From Prevotellaceae bacterium MN60 (lineage in GTDB: Bacteria > Bacteroidota > Bacteroidia > Bacteroidales > Bacteroidaceae): a stretch of 64,000 bases of DNA. Below are positions 54,658-64,000 of this stretch, in pieces; the first letter of the stretch is position 1; every line of letters begins with the position of its first letter. The stretch spans positions 1 to 64,000 of the forward strand of contig FZQZ01000002.1 of assembly GCA_900199555.1 (NCBI GenBank). Reading direction: 5' to 3'. The translations under genes were made by a program, and so were the position numbers. The notes below the pieces were generated by a model. The model was not told the origin of the DNA. It ran no database searches and worked only from the letters and a program-made list of their open reading frames with translations.

Positions 54658-56841
54658 ATGGATTTATTTAGATATTTTGTCCGTTTTCTATATAAAATTC
54701 GTTGGTATTTAGTTATCTTGCCAATGATTTCCTTGATTGTTGCTTGGTTCATGACACGCGACATGGAACGCATCTATGACACCAATACGACGATTTATAC
54801 TGGTATGATTACGGGTTATAATATCGAAGGAGGAACAGGTACTGCAGGTGGTAACTCACAAACAAACATCACCAACCTGATGTTGATTATCACTACAGAT
54901 AATACCATTCACGAGGTAGCACTTCGTCTATTTGCTCGTTGTATGATGTATGGTAATCCCAACAAGGACAACAACTATATCTCTGCAGAGCATTACCGCC
55001 AGTTGATTGCTACGGTTCCGACAGATGTAAAGGCACTTATCAATCACAATAGCGAATCACATACATACGCAAACTTAAAGGCGTATGAGAAACCTTCACA
55101 GGACAACTATCTGTTTGGTTTGCTCAACTATCATCCATATTTTGGCATCAATAGTATTACCAAGCGTTTAAAAGTGCTACAGCTTGAAAAGAGTGATATC
55201 ATTGACATTGGTTATTCGGCCAATGATGCAGGTATTGCATATAACACATTGGATATTCTAAACGATGTATTCGCTCGTCAATATCAGCAATTGCGCTATG
55301 GTGAGACCAATAATGTAATCAAATTCTTTGAGCGTGAGGTAGCCCGTCTCTATCGAATTCTAACGAGTGCCGAGGATGACCTTATCCGATATAATGTTTC
55401 CAAGCGAATCATTAACTATGGTGAACAAACCAAACAGTTGTCATCATTGGAAGCTCAGCAGCAGAATTTCCGTAATGAGCAGTTGATGAACTATACAACG
55501 GCAAAAGCGCTGTTGGACTATTTGGAACGTCAGTTGGGAAATAGAGCCCAGATTATCCGTTCAAATAGAGAATTTACCAATCAGGTACGCGATATCTCAC
55601 GTATACAATCACGTATTTCAAACCTGCGACTGATGAGCAGTGAGGGTGGCGGCAATAACAATGAATCGCAAGAGGAATTGGCAAAAGCACAACGTGATTT
55701 GCAACGTGCCACCAACCGCGTTAACCAATTGACTAGAGATATTGAGGCCTCAACATTCAGCACAGAAACTGGTGTAAAGGCACAAGATATGCTAGAACGT
55801 TGGTTGGAGCAGCTACTTCTCTTAGAAAAGACAAAGGCTGAGATGACAGCTACAGATATCATGAAGAATGACTTGGATCGCCAATATTTGTTCTATGCTC
55901 CTATTGGTGCAACCCTTGATCGTAAAGCACGTCATATCACCTTTATTGAGGGTAACTATATGGAGATGCTTCGTGCGCTGAACTCTGCACGTATGCGCCA
56001 GCGTAACTTGCAGATGTCTACTGCAACTCTGCGTGTGCTCAATCCTCCTATGTTCCCACTGAATGCTCAGCCTACCAATCGTTTGATGATATTGCTTGGA
56101 GCATTCATGTTGACATTCTTGTTGACAAGTCTCTACTTCTTGATTATCGAGTTGCTTGATCGTACATTGCGTGACCGTATGCGTTCTGAACGTATCACCA
56201 ATATACCTGTCTTGGGCTGCTTCCCGAAGGAAAGCAATCTTCGTTATCGACGTTTCAATAAGACCATTGCAGATATGGCAATGAGACAATTGAGCAAGGA
56301 GTTGCTCCCACATTTCAAGGAAGGACAGCAGAATGTACTGAATCTGATTTCTACAGACTCCGGAAATGGTAAGAGTTATCTTGCACAGGAATTAGAGAAC
56401 TATTGGATTTCTATCGGACTACAAGTGCGCCGTCTAACATACGATGAAGACTTCTTGGCAGAAGACAGTAAATTTATTCTGGCTAAGGATGTCAAAGACT
56501 TATGTCCTGACATTCTCCCTGAAGAGATTGCCATCATTGAGTATCCCCATCTGGATGACTACTCTATCTCACCTGCCCTTTTGAATATGGGTACTGTTAA
56601 TATTATGGTAACGAGAGCCAATCGTACTTGGAAGGATGTAGACCAGAAAGCACTTAAAGAAGTACAGGCCATGTTAGACGAAGAGCACAAAGATTCCCTC
56701 TTTATGTACCTGACAGAAGCCTCACGCTATGCGGTAGAGGAATTTGTAGGTCAGCTACCTCCTTATACGAAGTTCAACAACTTTGTATATCGTATGTCAC
56801 AATTAGGATTGACTGCAACAGAAAACGAACATGCTTTATAA
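54658..56841 (+). CDS. Wzz-like polysaccharide co-polymerase with a degenerate BY-kinase domain
   Basis: 727-aa inner-membrane protein that sets chain length and aids export. It has one N-terminal membrane helix (about 13-32), a large periplasmic coiled-coil region (about 210-440), a GNVR-like end and a second helix (about 480-500). The C-terminal cytosolic domain has a P-loop STDSGNGKSYLAQEL (565-579) but a weak Walker B (IAIIEYPHLDD) and no tyrosine cluster at the end, so kinase activity is doubtful. The next gene starts in its stop codon (TAATG). Confidence 0.82.
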   Translation: MDLFRYFVRFLYKIRWYLVILPMISLIVAWFMTRDMERIYDTNTTIYTGMITGYNIEGGTGTAGGNSQTNITNLMLIITTDNTIHEVALRLFARCMMYGNPNKDNNYISAEHYRQLIATVPTDVKALINHNSESHTYANLKAYEKPSQDNYLFGLLNYHPYFGINSITKRLKVLQLEKSDIIDIGYSANDAGIAYNTLDILNDVFARQYQQLRYGETNNVIKFFEREVARLYRILTSAEDDLIRYNVSKRIINYGEQTKQLSSLEAQQQNFRNEQLMNYTTAKALLDYLERQLGNRAQIIRSNREFTNQVRDISRIQSRISNLRLMSSEGGGNNNESQEELAKAQRDLQRATNRVNQLTRDIEASTFSTETGVKAQDMLERWLEQLLLLEKTKAEMTATDIMKNDLDRQYLFYAPIGATLDRKARHITFIEGNYMEMLRALNSARMRQRNLQMSTATLRVLNPPMFPLNAQPTNRLMILLGAFMLTFLLTSLYFLIIELLDRTLRDRMRSERITNIPVLGCFPKESNLRYRRFNKTIADMAMRQLSKELLPHFKEGQQNVLNLISTDSGNGKSYLAQELENYWISIGLQVRRLTYDEDFLAEDSKFILAKDVKDLCPDILPEEIAIIEYPHLDDYSISPALLNMGTVNIMVTRANRTWKDVDQKALKEVQAMLDEEHKDSLFMYLTEASRYAVEEFVGQLPPYTKFNNFVYRMSQLGLTATENEHAL

Positions 56842-58358
56842 TGAATAAGATATCATTCGATACGTATGTAAAAGAGAATGGAGGAAGAGTTTCCTTACTC
56901 TTTCTCCTCTTTTTACTTGCGATATATGAATTTATCTATTCAGGCTTCAGCGCATTTGCCATCATCTGCCTTATTCCTGCATTTGTGGTTGTCATCGTTG
57001 CATACTCCAAACAACGAATGCTGACCTTTTGGTCACTGATAGTCATCAACTACTTTGTACAGGCTAAATGGTTCAGTCTGCCAGTACCTACGTCAATTCC
57101 AAACGAATTATTACAATTAACGCTATTAGGTTTTGCCCTCTTTGACCCTCGTGGTATTCCTTTCAAGCGCGCACTGAATCTAATGCTTATAGCACTCATC
57201 TTCTGGTGTGGTTTCTGTACTTTAGAAGTCCTTAATGATACTTGTGATGTGGGTGTTGATGTGGGTGCATGGTACACAGTAGCTCGTATGATAGGCTACC
57301 AACTAATGTACATCTTCCTAGTATTTGTATTCTACATCAATAATTCCAAGGTACTTATCCGTTATCTTTATATATGGGGTGGACTAGCATTATTTGCAGT
57401 ATTCTGGGTATGGAAACAACAAAATATAGGTTTTACTCCATCAGAAGAAGCCTTCCTACAAGGTCGTGGTCGTAGTACCCACCTTCTACATGCAGGAACC
57501 TTGATTCGATACTTCTCTGTTTATAGTGATGCAGCCAACTTTGGTATTGGTATCGCCTCTACAGCTGTGGCTTTTATTATCATGGGTATCACAACCAAAG
57601 TGAGAAAATATAAGATTTTCTTTCTTATAGTGGGCATAGCATGTACATGGGGAATGTTCCCTTCTGGAACGCGTACTGCAATCGGATGTTTTATGGCAGG
57701 TATGCTATTTTATATTTTCCTTTCTAAATCATTTAAGATTGCTATTCCCTTCACTATCATATTTGCAGCTTTTGCCTTTATTCTTGTCTTCACCACCATT
57801 GGAAATGGTAACCAACAGATACGTCGTATGCGTTCTGCCTTCGACAAGAATGATGCTTCCGCAAATCAACGTACAATCAACCAAGCAGCCATGAAGAAAT
57901 ATATGGCAGAAGCTCCATGGGGAATTGGAATGGGTGTAGGCTACAAGAATGTACCAGCCAAGAATAAGTATACTTTTATGGCTATGGTTGCTCCTGACTC
58001 TGAGTTTATATTTATTTGGATTCATACAGGAATTATCGGTATTACCATCTTCCTGACATGTATGGGCCTCATGTTCTTTGGAGCCTGCCGCATTGTCTTC
58101 CTAAAGTTAAGAAGTCCGTCCCTTCGGGGTATTGGGTCTGGACTATGCTGTGCCTTTGCCTCCCAACTAGTGGGAGGTTACGGAAACCAAGTACTTCTAC
58201 AGTTTCCTAATTGCTTGACATTCTTTGGTGGACTATCTATCGTATATATCCTACCCTATATCGAAGATGAGTGGATTGCTCACGAAAAAGAATTGCTTGA
58301 CAAGCAAACAGAAAAGAAACGACTAAAATTGGAGAAGAAGCATGCATCAAGAGTATGA
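56841..58358 (+). CDS. O-antigen polymerase/ligase-like membrane protein (Wzy-like)
   Basis: 505-aa inner-membrane protein with about 11-12 helices and a large periplasmic loop (about 318-380, ending NKYTFMAMVAPDSEFIFIWIHTG), the arrangement of Wzy/WaaL proteins that join repeat units. The C-terminal tail is basic and Lys-rich. It sits between the Wzz-like and the first glycosyltransferase genes, overlapping the former by one base and the latter by 17 bases. Confidence 0.8.
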   Translation: MNKISFDTYVKENGGRVSLLFLLFLLAIYEFIYSGFSAFAIICLIPAFVVVIVAYSKQRMLTFWSLIVINYFVQAKWFSLPVPTSIPNELLQLTLLGFALFDPRGIPFKRALNLMLIALIFWCGFCTLEVLNDTCDVGVDVGAWYTVARMIGYQLMYIFLVFVFYINNSKVLIRYLYIWGGLALFAVFWVWKQQNIGFTPSEEAFLQGRGRSTHLLHAGTLIRYFSVYSDAANFGIGIASTAVAFIIMGITTKVRKYKIFFLIVGIACTWGMFPSGTRTAIGCFMAGMLFYIFLSKSFKIAIPFTIIFAAFAFILVFTTIGNGNQQIRRMRSAFDKNDASANQRTINQAAMKKYMAEAPWGIGMGVGYKNVPAKNKYTFMAMVAPDSEFIFIWIHTGIIGITIFLTCMGLMFFGACRIVFLKLRSPSLRGIGSGLCCAFASQLVGGYGNQVLLQFPNCLTFFGGLSIVYILPYIEDEWIAHEKELLDKQTEKKRLKLEKKHASRV

Positions 58359-59250
58359 TATATCCATCATCACTATCAACTACAATGGTTTGAAAGATAC
58401 CTGTGAGTTGATTGACACATTACCCCTGGAAAATGATAAACTAGAGGTAATCGTGGTGGATAATGCTTCACTTCAAGATGAAGCATCTATCATTGAGCAA
58501 CACTATCCAAGGGTTACGGTAGTCCGCAGTAGTAAGAATCTAGGATTTGCGGGAGGTAACAATCTTGGTATTCAAGCCTCTCATGGACGGTATCTATTCT
58601 TCATTAACAATGACACCATCATTGAAACAAAAAACGAAGAACAAAGAAATAATTTCCTGCAACCACTAATTGAGCGATTGGAGTCCTCAGATAAGATAGG
58701 AATGGTATGTCCCAAGATACGCTTTAGTTGGGGCAATCATCTTATTCAATATGCAGGCTATACCCCACTATCTTCTATCACAATGCGAAACCACTCTATC
58801 GGTTTTGGAGAAGAAGACCATGGTCAATACGACACTCCCCATCAGACTCCATATGCACATGGTGCCGCGATGCTGGTAAAGCGCGAAGTTATCAATCGTG
58901 TTGGTATGATGCCTGAGTGCTTTTTCCTCTATTATGAAGAACTCGACTGGTCAATGATGATTAGACGAGCGGGTTATGAGATATGGTTCGATCCATCGTT
59001 TACTGTGTATCACAAGGAGAGTCAATCCACCGGACAAGATAGTCCGCTGCGTACCTATTATCTCACCCGCAACAGACTTCTGTTTGTCCGTCGAAACATA
59101 CATCAGCCAGAGCGTTTACTCTCATATATTTATCTTATTGGAGTTGTCGCTGTGAAAGACTGCCTGAAATCACTATTCAGACGTCGCTTAGACTTAGTCA
59201 AAGCTATCATGTGCGGCATTATCCATTTTAATAAAAAAATAGCAATATGA
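58342..59250 (+). CDS. Family-2 glycosyltransferase (rhamnosyltransferase-like)
   Basis: 302-aa GT-A enzyme, peripheral membrane. ISIITINYNGLKDTCELIDT-type start, EVIVVDNASLQDEAS, NLGFAGGNNLGIQASHGRYL and the acidic INNDTIIE (about 87-94) that serves as DXD are intact, followed by the acceptor-side HGAAMLVKREVINRVGMM and EELDWSMMIRRAGYEIWF. It probably adds a 6-deoxyhexose or similar sugar. Overlaps both neighbours. Confidence 0.88.
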   Translation: MHQEYDISIITINYNGLKDTCELIDTLPLENDKLEVIVVDNASLQDEASIIEQHYPRVTVVRSSKNLGFAGGNNLGIQASHGRYLFFINNDTIIETKNEEQRNNFLQPLIERLESSDKIGMVCPKIRFSWGNHLIQYAGYTPLSSITMRNHSIGFGEEDHGQYDTPHQTPYAHGAAMLVKREVINRVGMMPECFFLYYEELDWSMMIRRAGYEIWFDPSFTVYHKESQSTGQDSPLRTYYLTRNRLLFVRRNIHQPERLLSYIYLIGVVAVKDCLKSLFRRRLDLVKAIMCGIIHFNKKIAI

Positions 59251-60413
59251 TTTCTTGGGATATTATATTTTTAATCGATTTAGGGTTGTTCATCTTCGTC
59301 TGTCTGACGGTGGTGTATATGGGTATTTTTGCCTTGGCTTCAATGTTCAGTCAGCATCAAGACGTCCCAAAGAGTCGTAAAGAGAATCGTTTCATTATTC
59401 TCATTCCTGCATATAAGAATGGATCTAGTGCAGAACAGACTGTACACTCTATTCTTGGACAAAGCTATCCCCAACGTCTTTTTGACGTCACACTGATTGC
59501 CGACCAACTTGATGAGATGAGCAATTTCCGTTTGGCTCAACAACCCATCACTCTATTGACGCCTAATTTCTCAAAAAGTTCACGTGCTAAGTCCTTACAA
59601 CTGGCTATCAACAATCTGCCACAGTTTAAGCTCTACGATATTGCTGTAGTACTAAGTCCTGGTTGTATTGTTGAACCAGAATTCTTAAGCCAATTGAATG
59701 ATGCTTATGAAGCTGCAGGAACCAAGGCTATCCAGTGTCATCTTCTATCACAAAACCGTGATACCGTAGCTGCACGTCTTAGTGCCATCTTTGAGGAGAT
59801 TAATAATTCTATCTTCCGTAGTGGTCATGTTACATTAGGACTTTCTGCTGCAACAGCTAGCTCTGCTATGGCATTTGACTTCAGCTGGTTTAAGGCAAAC
59901 ATTATGGAGACCAAGACATTATGGGATGATAAAGAACTAGAAGCAAGACTTCTTCGCCAGCATATATTCGTAGACTATTTTGACAACATCAAGGTATTCT
60001 CAGAGAAGACTCGTCGCGCAGAGGACTTCAGCCGTCAACGCCGTAGATGGATACACTCTCACTTCGCGACAATCTTACGTAATATCCGTTATTTGCCTGG
60101 CGCCATTATTACACGTCATTACGACCTGATGGACAAGATTATTCAGTGGATGTTGTTACCTCGTATGATTATGATGGGTATTATTCTCCTCATGGGTATT
60201 CTGATGCCAGCAATCTATTTTACATTGGCAATCAAATGGTGGGCGTTATTTGCTATTGTGCTTTTTATCTTCGCACTGGCTACACCCAACTACCTAGTTG
60301 ACGAGAAGTGGAATCGCACATTCTTCTTGCTTCCCGTAATCCTCATCACCTCATTGTTGTCAAAGACTCAAATAGGTAAGAAACTGAAAACATACTCTAA
60401 TAAAAAAATCTAA
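59247..60413 (+). CDS. Membrane glycosyltransferase-2 paralog lacking the DXD motif
   Basis: 388-aa protein with one N-terminal and three C-terminal helices. It is a clear tandem paralog of the next gene: RFIILIPAYKNGSSAEQTVH, LGQSYPQ, ITLLTPNFSKSSRAKSL, EEINNSIFR, SRQRRRWIH. At the DXD place it has SPG (137-139, VVLSPGCIV) while the paralog has DAD; the later ED is DD (227-228); QRRRW (264-268) is kept. Metal-sugar-nucleotide binding is therefore probably lost. It may act as a non-catalytic partner. Confidence 0.75.
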   Translation: MISWDIIFLIDLGLFIFVCLTVVYMGIFALASMFSQHQDVPKSRKENRFIILIPAYKNGSSAEQTVHSILGQSYPQRLFDVTLIADQLDEMSNFRLAQQPITLLTPNFSKSSRAKSLQLAINNLPQFKLYDIAVVLSPGCIVEPEFLSQLNDAYEAAGTKAIQCHLLSQNRDTVAARLSAIFEEINNSIFRSGHVTLGLSAATASSAMAFDFSWFKANIMETKTLWDDKELEARLLRQHIFVDYFDNIKVFSEKTRRAEDFSRQRRRWIHSHFATILRNIRYLPGAIITRHYDLMDKIIQWMLLPRMIMMGIILLMGILMPAIYFTLAIKWWALFAIVLFIFALATPNYLVDEKWNRTFFLLPVILITSLLSKTQIGKKLKTYSNKKI

Positions 60414-60435
60414 CAACTAAGACACTTAATACATT

Positions 60436-61647
60436 ATGATTTGGATTATTATTCATATCGTTGAGATATTACTCTGGATACTCTTAGCAGTTTCTGGAGC
60501 CTATATTCTATTCTTTGCATTAGTATCAATGCTCTGGAAAAAGCCCGTATCACCTTTGTCTGCATATCTCGAAGGACAGATACGTTCTTTACGTGAGCCT
60601 CAACAATATACATTTCTGATTCTGTATCCCGCCTATAATGAAGACCGTGTAATCGTCAACTCTGTACACACCTTCTTAGGGCAATACTATCCATATAAAG
60701 GATTCCACGTGGCCGTCATCTCAGACCACATGCAACCAGAGACCAACGAAAAGCTGGCACAGTTGCCTATCACCCTACTCCAGCCTGTTTTCGAGAAGAG
60801 CTCAAAAGCAAAGGCTATGCAATATGCTATGGATCAGATTAAGGAGAACTACGATTATGTTGTTATCCTCGATGCTGACAATGTAGTAAACTCTGACTTC
60901 CTGCAGCAACTTAATGAAGTATGTAGTAAAGGCTATAAAGCTATTCAGTGCCATCGTTGTGCCAAGAACTCAAACAATGATATTGCTGTGCTTGATGGCG
61001 TTAGTGAAGAAATTAACAACACGATATTCCGTAAAGCTCACAACCGAATTGGCCTTTCTTCGGCACTAATTGGTTCCGGTATGTGTTTTAGCTATAAATG
61101 GTTCAAAGAGAATGTCTATAAGCTCTCTACTGCTGGTGAAGACCGTGAGTTAGAAGCGCTACTGCTACGCCAGAGGATACATATTCACTATGAACCAACC
61201 ATCCATGTCTATGATGAGAAGGTAAGCAATAAGGATAATTTCCAGAAGCAGCGCCTGCGTTGGATGACTGCTCAGATACAGAGTCTTTTCAGTCTACTGC
61301 CCCATGTTCCCAAAGCTTTGATGGAAGGTAACATCGACTATATAGACAAGACCTTCCAGCAAGCTCTCATCCCACGTTCGATGCTCATTGTGCTGACCTT
61401 CATGCTAGCAGTATTGATTACGCTGCTGTCGCGTGAATGGTGTCTCAAGTGGTGGTTGCTATTCCTATTCATCTGCATGTCACTTTACGTCTCAACTCCA
61501 AAGCAGTTGCGCAGTCATTCTGTCTTTGGAAAGATACTTTCTATCCCAACTCTGGTATGGAAGATGATACTCAACATTCTGAAGATAGATCGCAAGAATA
61601 CAGACTTTATCCATACCACTCACGATCAAGAGGAGAAGAAAGGGTAA
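60436..61647 (+). CDS. Membrane glycosyltransferase, family 2, catalytic
   Basis: 403-aa processive-type GT2. It has an N-terminal helix, then LILYPAYNEDRVIVNSVHTF, the DXD as DAD (146-148, VVILDADNVV), the TED/GEDRELE catalytic base (235-236) and QRLRW (272-276), all needed for transfer and typical of inverting synthases. C-terminal helices (about 310-365) may form a translocation path. Upstream paralog lacks DXD. Separated from the flippase gene by a 55-base spacer with heptanucleotide repeats. Confidence 0.85.
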   Translation: MIWIIIHIVEILLWILLAVSGAYILFFALVSMLWKKPVSPLSAYLEGQIRSLREPQQYTFLILYPAYNEDRVIVNSVHTFLGQYYPYKGFHVAVISDHMQPETNEKLAQLPITLLQPVFEKSSKAKAMQYAMDQIKENYDYVVILDADNVVNSDFLQQLNEVCSKGYKAIQCHRCAKNSNNDIAVLDGVSEEINNTIFRKAHNRIGLSSALIGSGMCFSYKWFKENVYKLSTAGEDRELEALLLRQRIHIHYEPTIHVYDEKVSNKDNFQKQRLRWMTAQIQSLFSLLPHVPKALMEGNIDYIDKTFQQALIPRSMLIVLTFMLAVLITLLSREWCLKWWLLFLFICMSLYVSTPKQLRSHSVFGKILSIPTLVWKMILNILKIDRKNTDFIHTTHDQEEKKG

Positions 61648-61657
61648 TGGCTATAGT

Positions 61658-61692
61658 GAATAGAGAATAGAGAATAGAGAAAAGTGAATAGA
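61658..61692. repeat. Heptanucleotide repeat before the flippase gene
   Basis: Five units of GAATAGA (the fourth, GAAAAGT, is diverged), ending 10 bases before the flippase ATG. A change in unit number could alter the distance to, or masking of, the translation start. Confidence 0.85.
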
Positions 61693-61702
61693 TAAACAAA
61701 GT

Positions 61703-63262
61703 ATGGGAGAAAGAGTACACAGAAGCATCATGAATATTAAGGTGGGCATGATTTTTTATGTCCTATCCTTGTTCCTTGCTTTCTTCTCCCGTAAGATATT
61801 CCTCGACTGCCTTGGTGCTGAGTTTATCGGTCTGACTGGTATGCTGATGAACATTATGTCGTTTCTCAGTGTAGCAGAACTTGGTATTGGAACTAGCATC
61901 ATATACTTTCTCTATAAACCATTACAAGAGAATAACCATGAGAAAGTCAACGAGGTCATCTCCATGTTGGCCTTCCTCTATCGATGCATAGGTCTTATCA
62001 TAGGTAGTTGTGGTATTATAGTAAGTTTGTTCTTCCCATGGTGGTTTGGCGAACTTACCACAGGATTACCATTAGTCTATTTTGCCTTCTATTCATTTCT
62101 TGCCTCTTCTGTTGCTGGGTATATATTCAATTACAAGCAATTATTGGTTAGTGCAAATCAGAAGCAGTATCTTGTTAGTGCCTACTTCCAGACAATAACT
62201 ATTGTACAAAGCCTCGTACAGATTGTTCTTGCCTATTATTATCGTAACTTATGGTTATGGGTAGTTGTAGGACTTGTATTCACCATTATCGGCATCATCA
62301 TTTTCAACCTACGTATACGTCAAATATATCCATGGCTGGATATCAATATTAGTCGCGGACGTATCATGTTGAAACAATACCCAGAAGTATTGCGCAAAAC
62401 GCGTCAGGTGTTTATACAGAAGATTAAGAACTTCATTCTTTATCGCTGCGACGAGATGCTTGTAGGTATTTTTGTATCTGTAACACAGGTCGCATTCTAT
62501 GGCAACTATACCATCATCACAAATAAGCTCAACTTCCTTGTCAACATTCTCAGCGATGGCATGAATGCGGGTGTAGGAAACCTTGTGGCAGAGGGCAACG
62601 ATAACAACACCATGAAAGTCTTCTGGGAGCTTACAGCCGTACGATTCCTTATTTTAGGCATTGTTATCTTTGCACTTCTCTTATTCATGCAACCATTTGT
62701 GTGTTGCTGGTTTGGTAGCCAATACCGCCTCAGCGACACCATCGTATATCTGCTCATCTTTAATATCTTCATATTTCTTTCACGAGGAGTCGTAGAGACC
62801 TTTATCTCCGCTCACGGTCTCTTCTCTGATGTATGGACAGCATGGGCAGAGCTCATTCTTAATCTTGGAATAACACTGGCATTAGCACCTAGTATGGGAA
62901 TTATAGGCATACTGCTAGGCAAGATTATAAGCGTATTCTTCATCTCTATGTTCTGGAAGCCCTACTTCCTTTTTTCAAAAGGACTACACAAAAGTGTTGG
63001 TATCTATTGGCGAGGGATGTCTACCTACTATCTGCTATTTGCACTATATGTGGCAGCAGCTATATGGCTTAGCCACACACTCATCGAAAGTCATTCCTCC
63101 ACATTATTGTCACTATTTGCATATGGTACAATCACCTATGTACCCATATTAGCACTCTACTTCCTGACACTCTTCACACTAACAAGAGGTATGCAGTACT
63201 TCGTTGCACGAAAGCCGAAAGTTTACAAGCTTCTGAAAGTACTAGTTATTAACAATCACTAA
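61703..63262 (+). CDS. Polysaccharide flippase (Wzx-like)
   Basis: 519-aa inner-membrane protein with about 12-14 helices, in the MATE/PST family that flips lipid-linked repeat units. Sequences such as VGMIFYVLSLFLAFFSRKIF, GLTGMLMNIMSFLSVAELGI and a central QYPEVLRKTRQVFIQKIKNF-type amphipathic segment fit PST flippases. It is the expected partner of the Wzy-like and Wzz-like proteins. Start MGERVHRSIMNIK is preceded by a weak ribosome-binding site. Confidence 0.85.
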   Translation: MGERVHRSIMNIKVGMIFYVLSLFLAFFSRKIFLDCLGAEFIGLTGMLMNIMSFLSVAELGIGTSIIYFLYKPLQENNHEKVNEVISMLAFLYRCIGLIIGSCGIIVSLFFPWWFGELTTGLPLVYFAFYSFLASSVAGYIFNYKQLLVSANQKQYLVSAYFQTITIVQSLVQIVLAYYYRNLWLWVVVGLVFTIIGIIIFNLRIRQIYPWLDINISRGRIMLKQYPEVLRKTRQVFIQKIKNFILYRCDEMLVGIFVSVTQVAFYGNYTIITNKLNFLVNILSDGMNAGVGNLVAEGNDNNTMKVFWELTAVRFLILGIVIFALLLFMQPFVCCWFGSQYRLSDTIVYLLIFNIFIFLSRGVVETFISAHGLFSDVWTAWAELILNLGITLALAPSMGIIGILLGKIISVFFISMFWKPYFLFSKGLHKSVGIYWRGMSTYYLLFALYVAAAIWLSHTLIESHSSTLLSLFAYGTITYVPILALYFLTLFTLTRGMQYFVARKPKVYKLLKVLVINNH

Positions 63263-63271
63263 TTTGGTATT

Positions 63272-64000
63272 ATGAGAGTAATATGTGATGCCCCAGGACA
63301 GACTTGCAATAGGCTTTGGTCATATGTCGCTTCTATTTCTGAATGTATCGTCAAGAAAAAGAAGTTGATGATTATCTTCTATGACTGGACTATAGAAGAT
63401 TTCCCCAATCTTTTGCATTGTCCATGGATATATTTCCCTCTATGGCATAAATGGTATCTGGAACGTGGTAACGGATGGAATAACTACAAGGGATTGACAT
63501 GGAAGGTTTGTCATAACAAAACATGGGATAAAATCTTCAAGTTTTTAGGGTTCCGTAAAGGATGGTGGACACGACGTGACACACAATACATCGCTCAGGC
63601 GAAGAAAGAAATTCAGCACCTTTTCCGCCCAAAGCAAGAGATTACAACAAAGGCAGAAAAGATGATTGCCCAACTCCGTCAAGAGTCGGACATAGTGATT
63701 GGTGTTCATATACGCCGTGGCGATTATGCCACTTGGAACGATGGTCGTTTTCTCTATTCCCTTGAGGAGTATCGGCAGTTTATGCTTCGCGTACAACAAT
63801 TATTTAGCGATAAGCGTGTAGGATTCTTTATTAGCAGCAACGAAGATTTCTCACTAGACAGCTTCCAAGGATGCAACTGCCTACGCTATGGTAAAGAACC
63901 GTCAGGTGCCGTACTCGACCTTTATACCCTCTCCCTCTGTGATTTCATCATCGGTCCCTTCAGCAGCTACTCTCGTTGGGCATCGTTTATTGGCGAAGTG
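63272..64000 (+). CDS. Fucosyltransferase-like glycosyltransferase, 3' end cut by window
   Basis: An open frame of 243 codons from the ATG at 63272 to the window end, no stop seen. It has GQTCNRLWSYVASI (about 9-22) and VIGVHIRRGDY (about 146-156), the basic HxRRxD motif of alpha-1,2- and alpha-1,6-fucosyltransferase-like folds (GT11/GT23 type), and the late GPFSSYSRWASFIG which fits the C-terminal nucleotide-binding region. It follows the flippase by 9 nt in the polysaccharide locus. The donor sugar is inferred to be GDP-fucose but is not certain. Confidence 0.7.
   Translation, partial: MRVICDAPGQTCNRLWSYVASISECIVKKKKLMIIFYDWTIEDFPNLLHCPWIYFPLWHKWYLERGNGWNNYKGLTWKVCHNKTWDKIFKFLGFRKGWWTRRDTQYIAQAKKEIQHLFRPKQEITTKAEKMIAQLRQESDIVIGVHIRRGDYATWNDGRFLYSLEEYRQFMLRVQQLFSDKRVGFFISSNEDFSLDSFQGCNCLRYGKEPSGAVLDLYTLSLCDFIIGPFSSYSRWASFIGEV

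Overview
The window is a 64 kb stretch of a Bacteroidota chromosome, most likely Prevotellaceae (Prevotella or a close relative). Supporting signs are the SusC/SusD pair with its own ECF sigma and FecR genes, the MetY, CysK, ThrA-ApgM-ThrC and class III fructose-bisphosphatase gene types, and above all the promoters. At least twelve starts carry the Bacteroidota pattern TTG or TTTG, a spacer of about 19-22 nt, then TAnnTTTG. No rRNA, tRNA, CRISPR array, integrase or transposase was seen.

Left part (1-33053), mostly core and surface functions. A palindrome-rich edge (1-400) is followed by a leftward rubrerythrin / beta-helix lipoprotein / UDP-GlcNAc 2-epimerase group. A rightward threonine operon follows (aspartokinase-homoserine dehydrogenase, ApgM-type proposed homoserine kinase, threonine synthase). 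A leftward locus of ECF sigma, FecR, SusC, SusD and a secreted histidine phosphatase looks like an uptake system for a phosphorylated substrate. Next is a leftward TetR / MMPL-type RND exporter / lipoprotein-sorting-like protein / outer-membrane barrel operon. Then come a putative ECF S component, metY, a response regulator with a Cys/His-rich exported peptide and a TonB receptor (probable metal uptake), cysK, dcuB, an ATP-grasp protein, a secreted unknown protein and a metallo-beta-lactamase-fold lipoprotein.

Accessory island (33054-37190). This part is gene-poor and rich in hairpins. It holds an orphan CdiA-tRNase-like PD-(D/E)xK protein flanked by 36-bp direct repeats. A convergent candidate small RNA shares the terminator of that gene. 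The rest is debris of an integrative element: a truncated methylase/helicase N-terminus, a nucleotidyltransferase with an in-frame stop, and tiny ORFs. A family of hairpins built on the word ACGCGTGAA recurs here and once at the left edge.

Right part (37430-64000). A five-gene operon mixes an FGGY kinase, two glycosyltransferase-like proteins, FBPase and an HPPK-like protein. It is followed by an asymmetric ABC-F ATPase, grpE-dnaJ, folC, galM-galK and a xylulokinase on the other strand. From 52075 to the window end runs an exopolysaccharide or capsule locus: receiver protein, pseudo-receiver/sugar-transferase fusion, half-size TolC-like protein, Wzz-like co-polymerase with a degenerate kinase domain, Wzy-like polymerase, three family-2 glycosyltransferases (one lacking its DXD motif), Wzx-like flippase and a fucosyltransferase-like gene cut by the window edge.

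Two small-scale themes cross the window. Four unrelated heptanucleotide tandem repeats sit inside coding regions or just before genes (698, 18846, 44783, 61658). An inverted repeat has inserted in frame into apgM (6632-6710). All functional statements are inferred from sequence; no database search was run.
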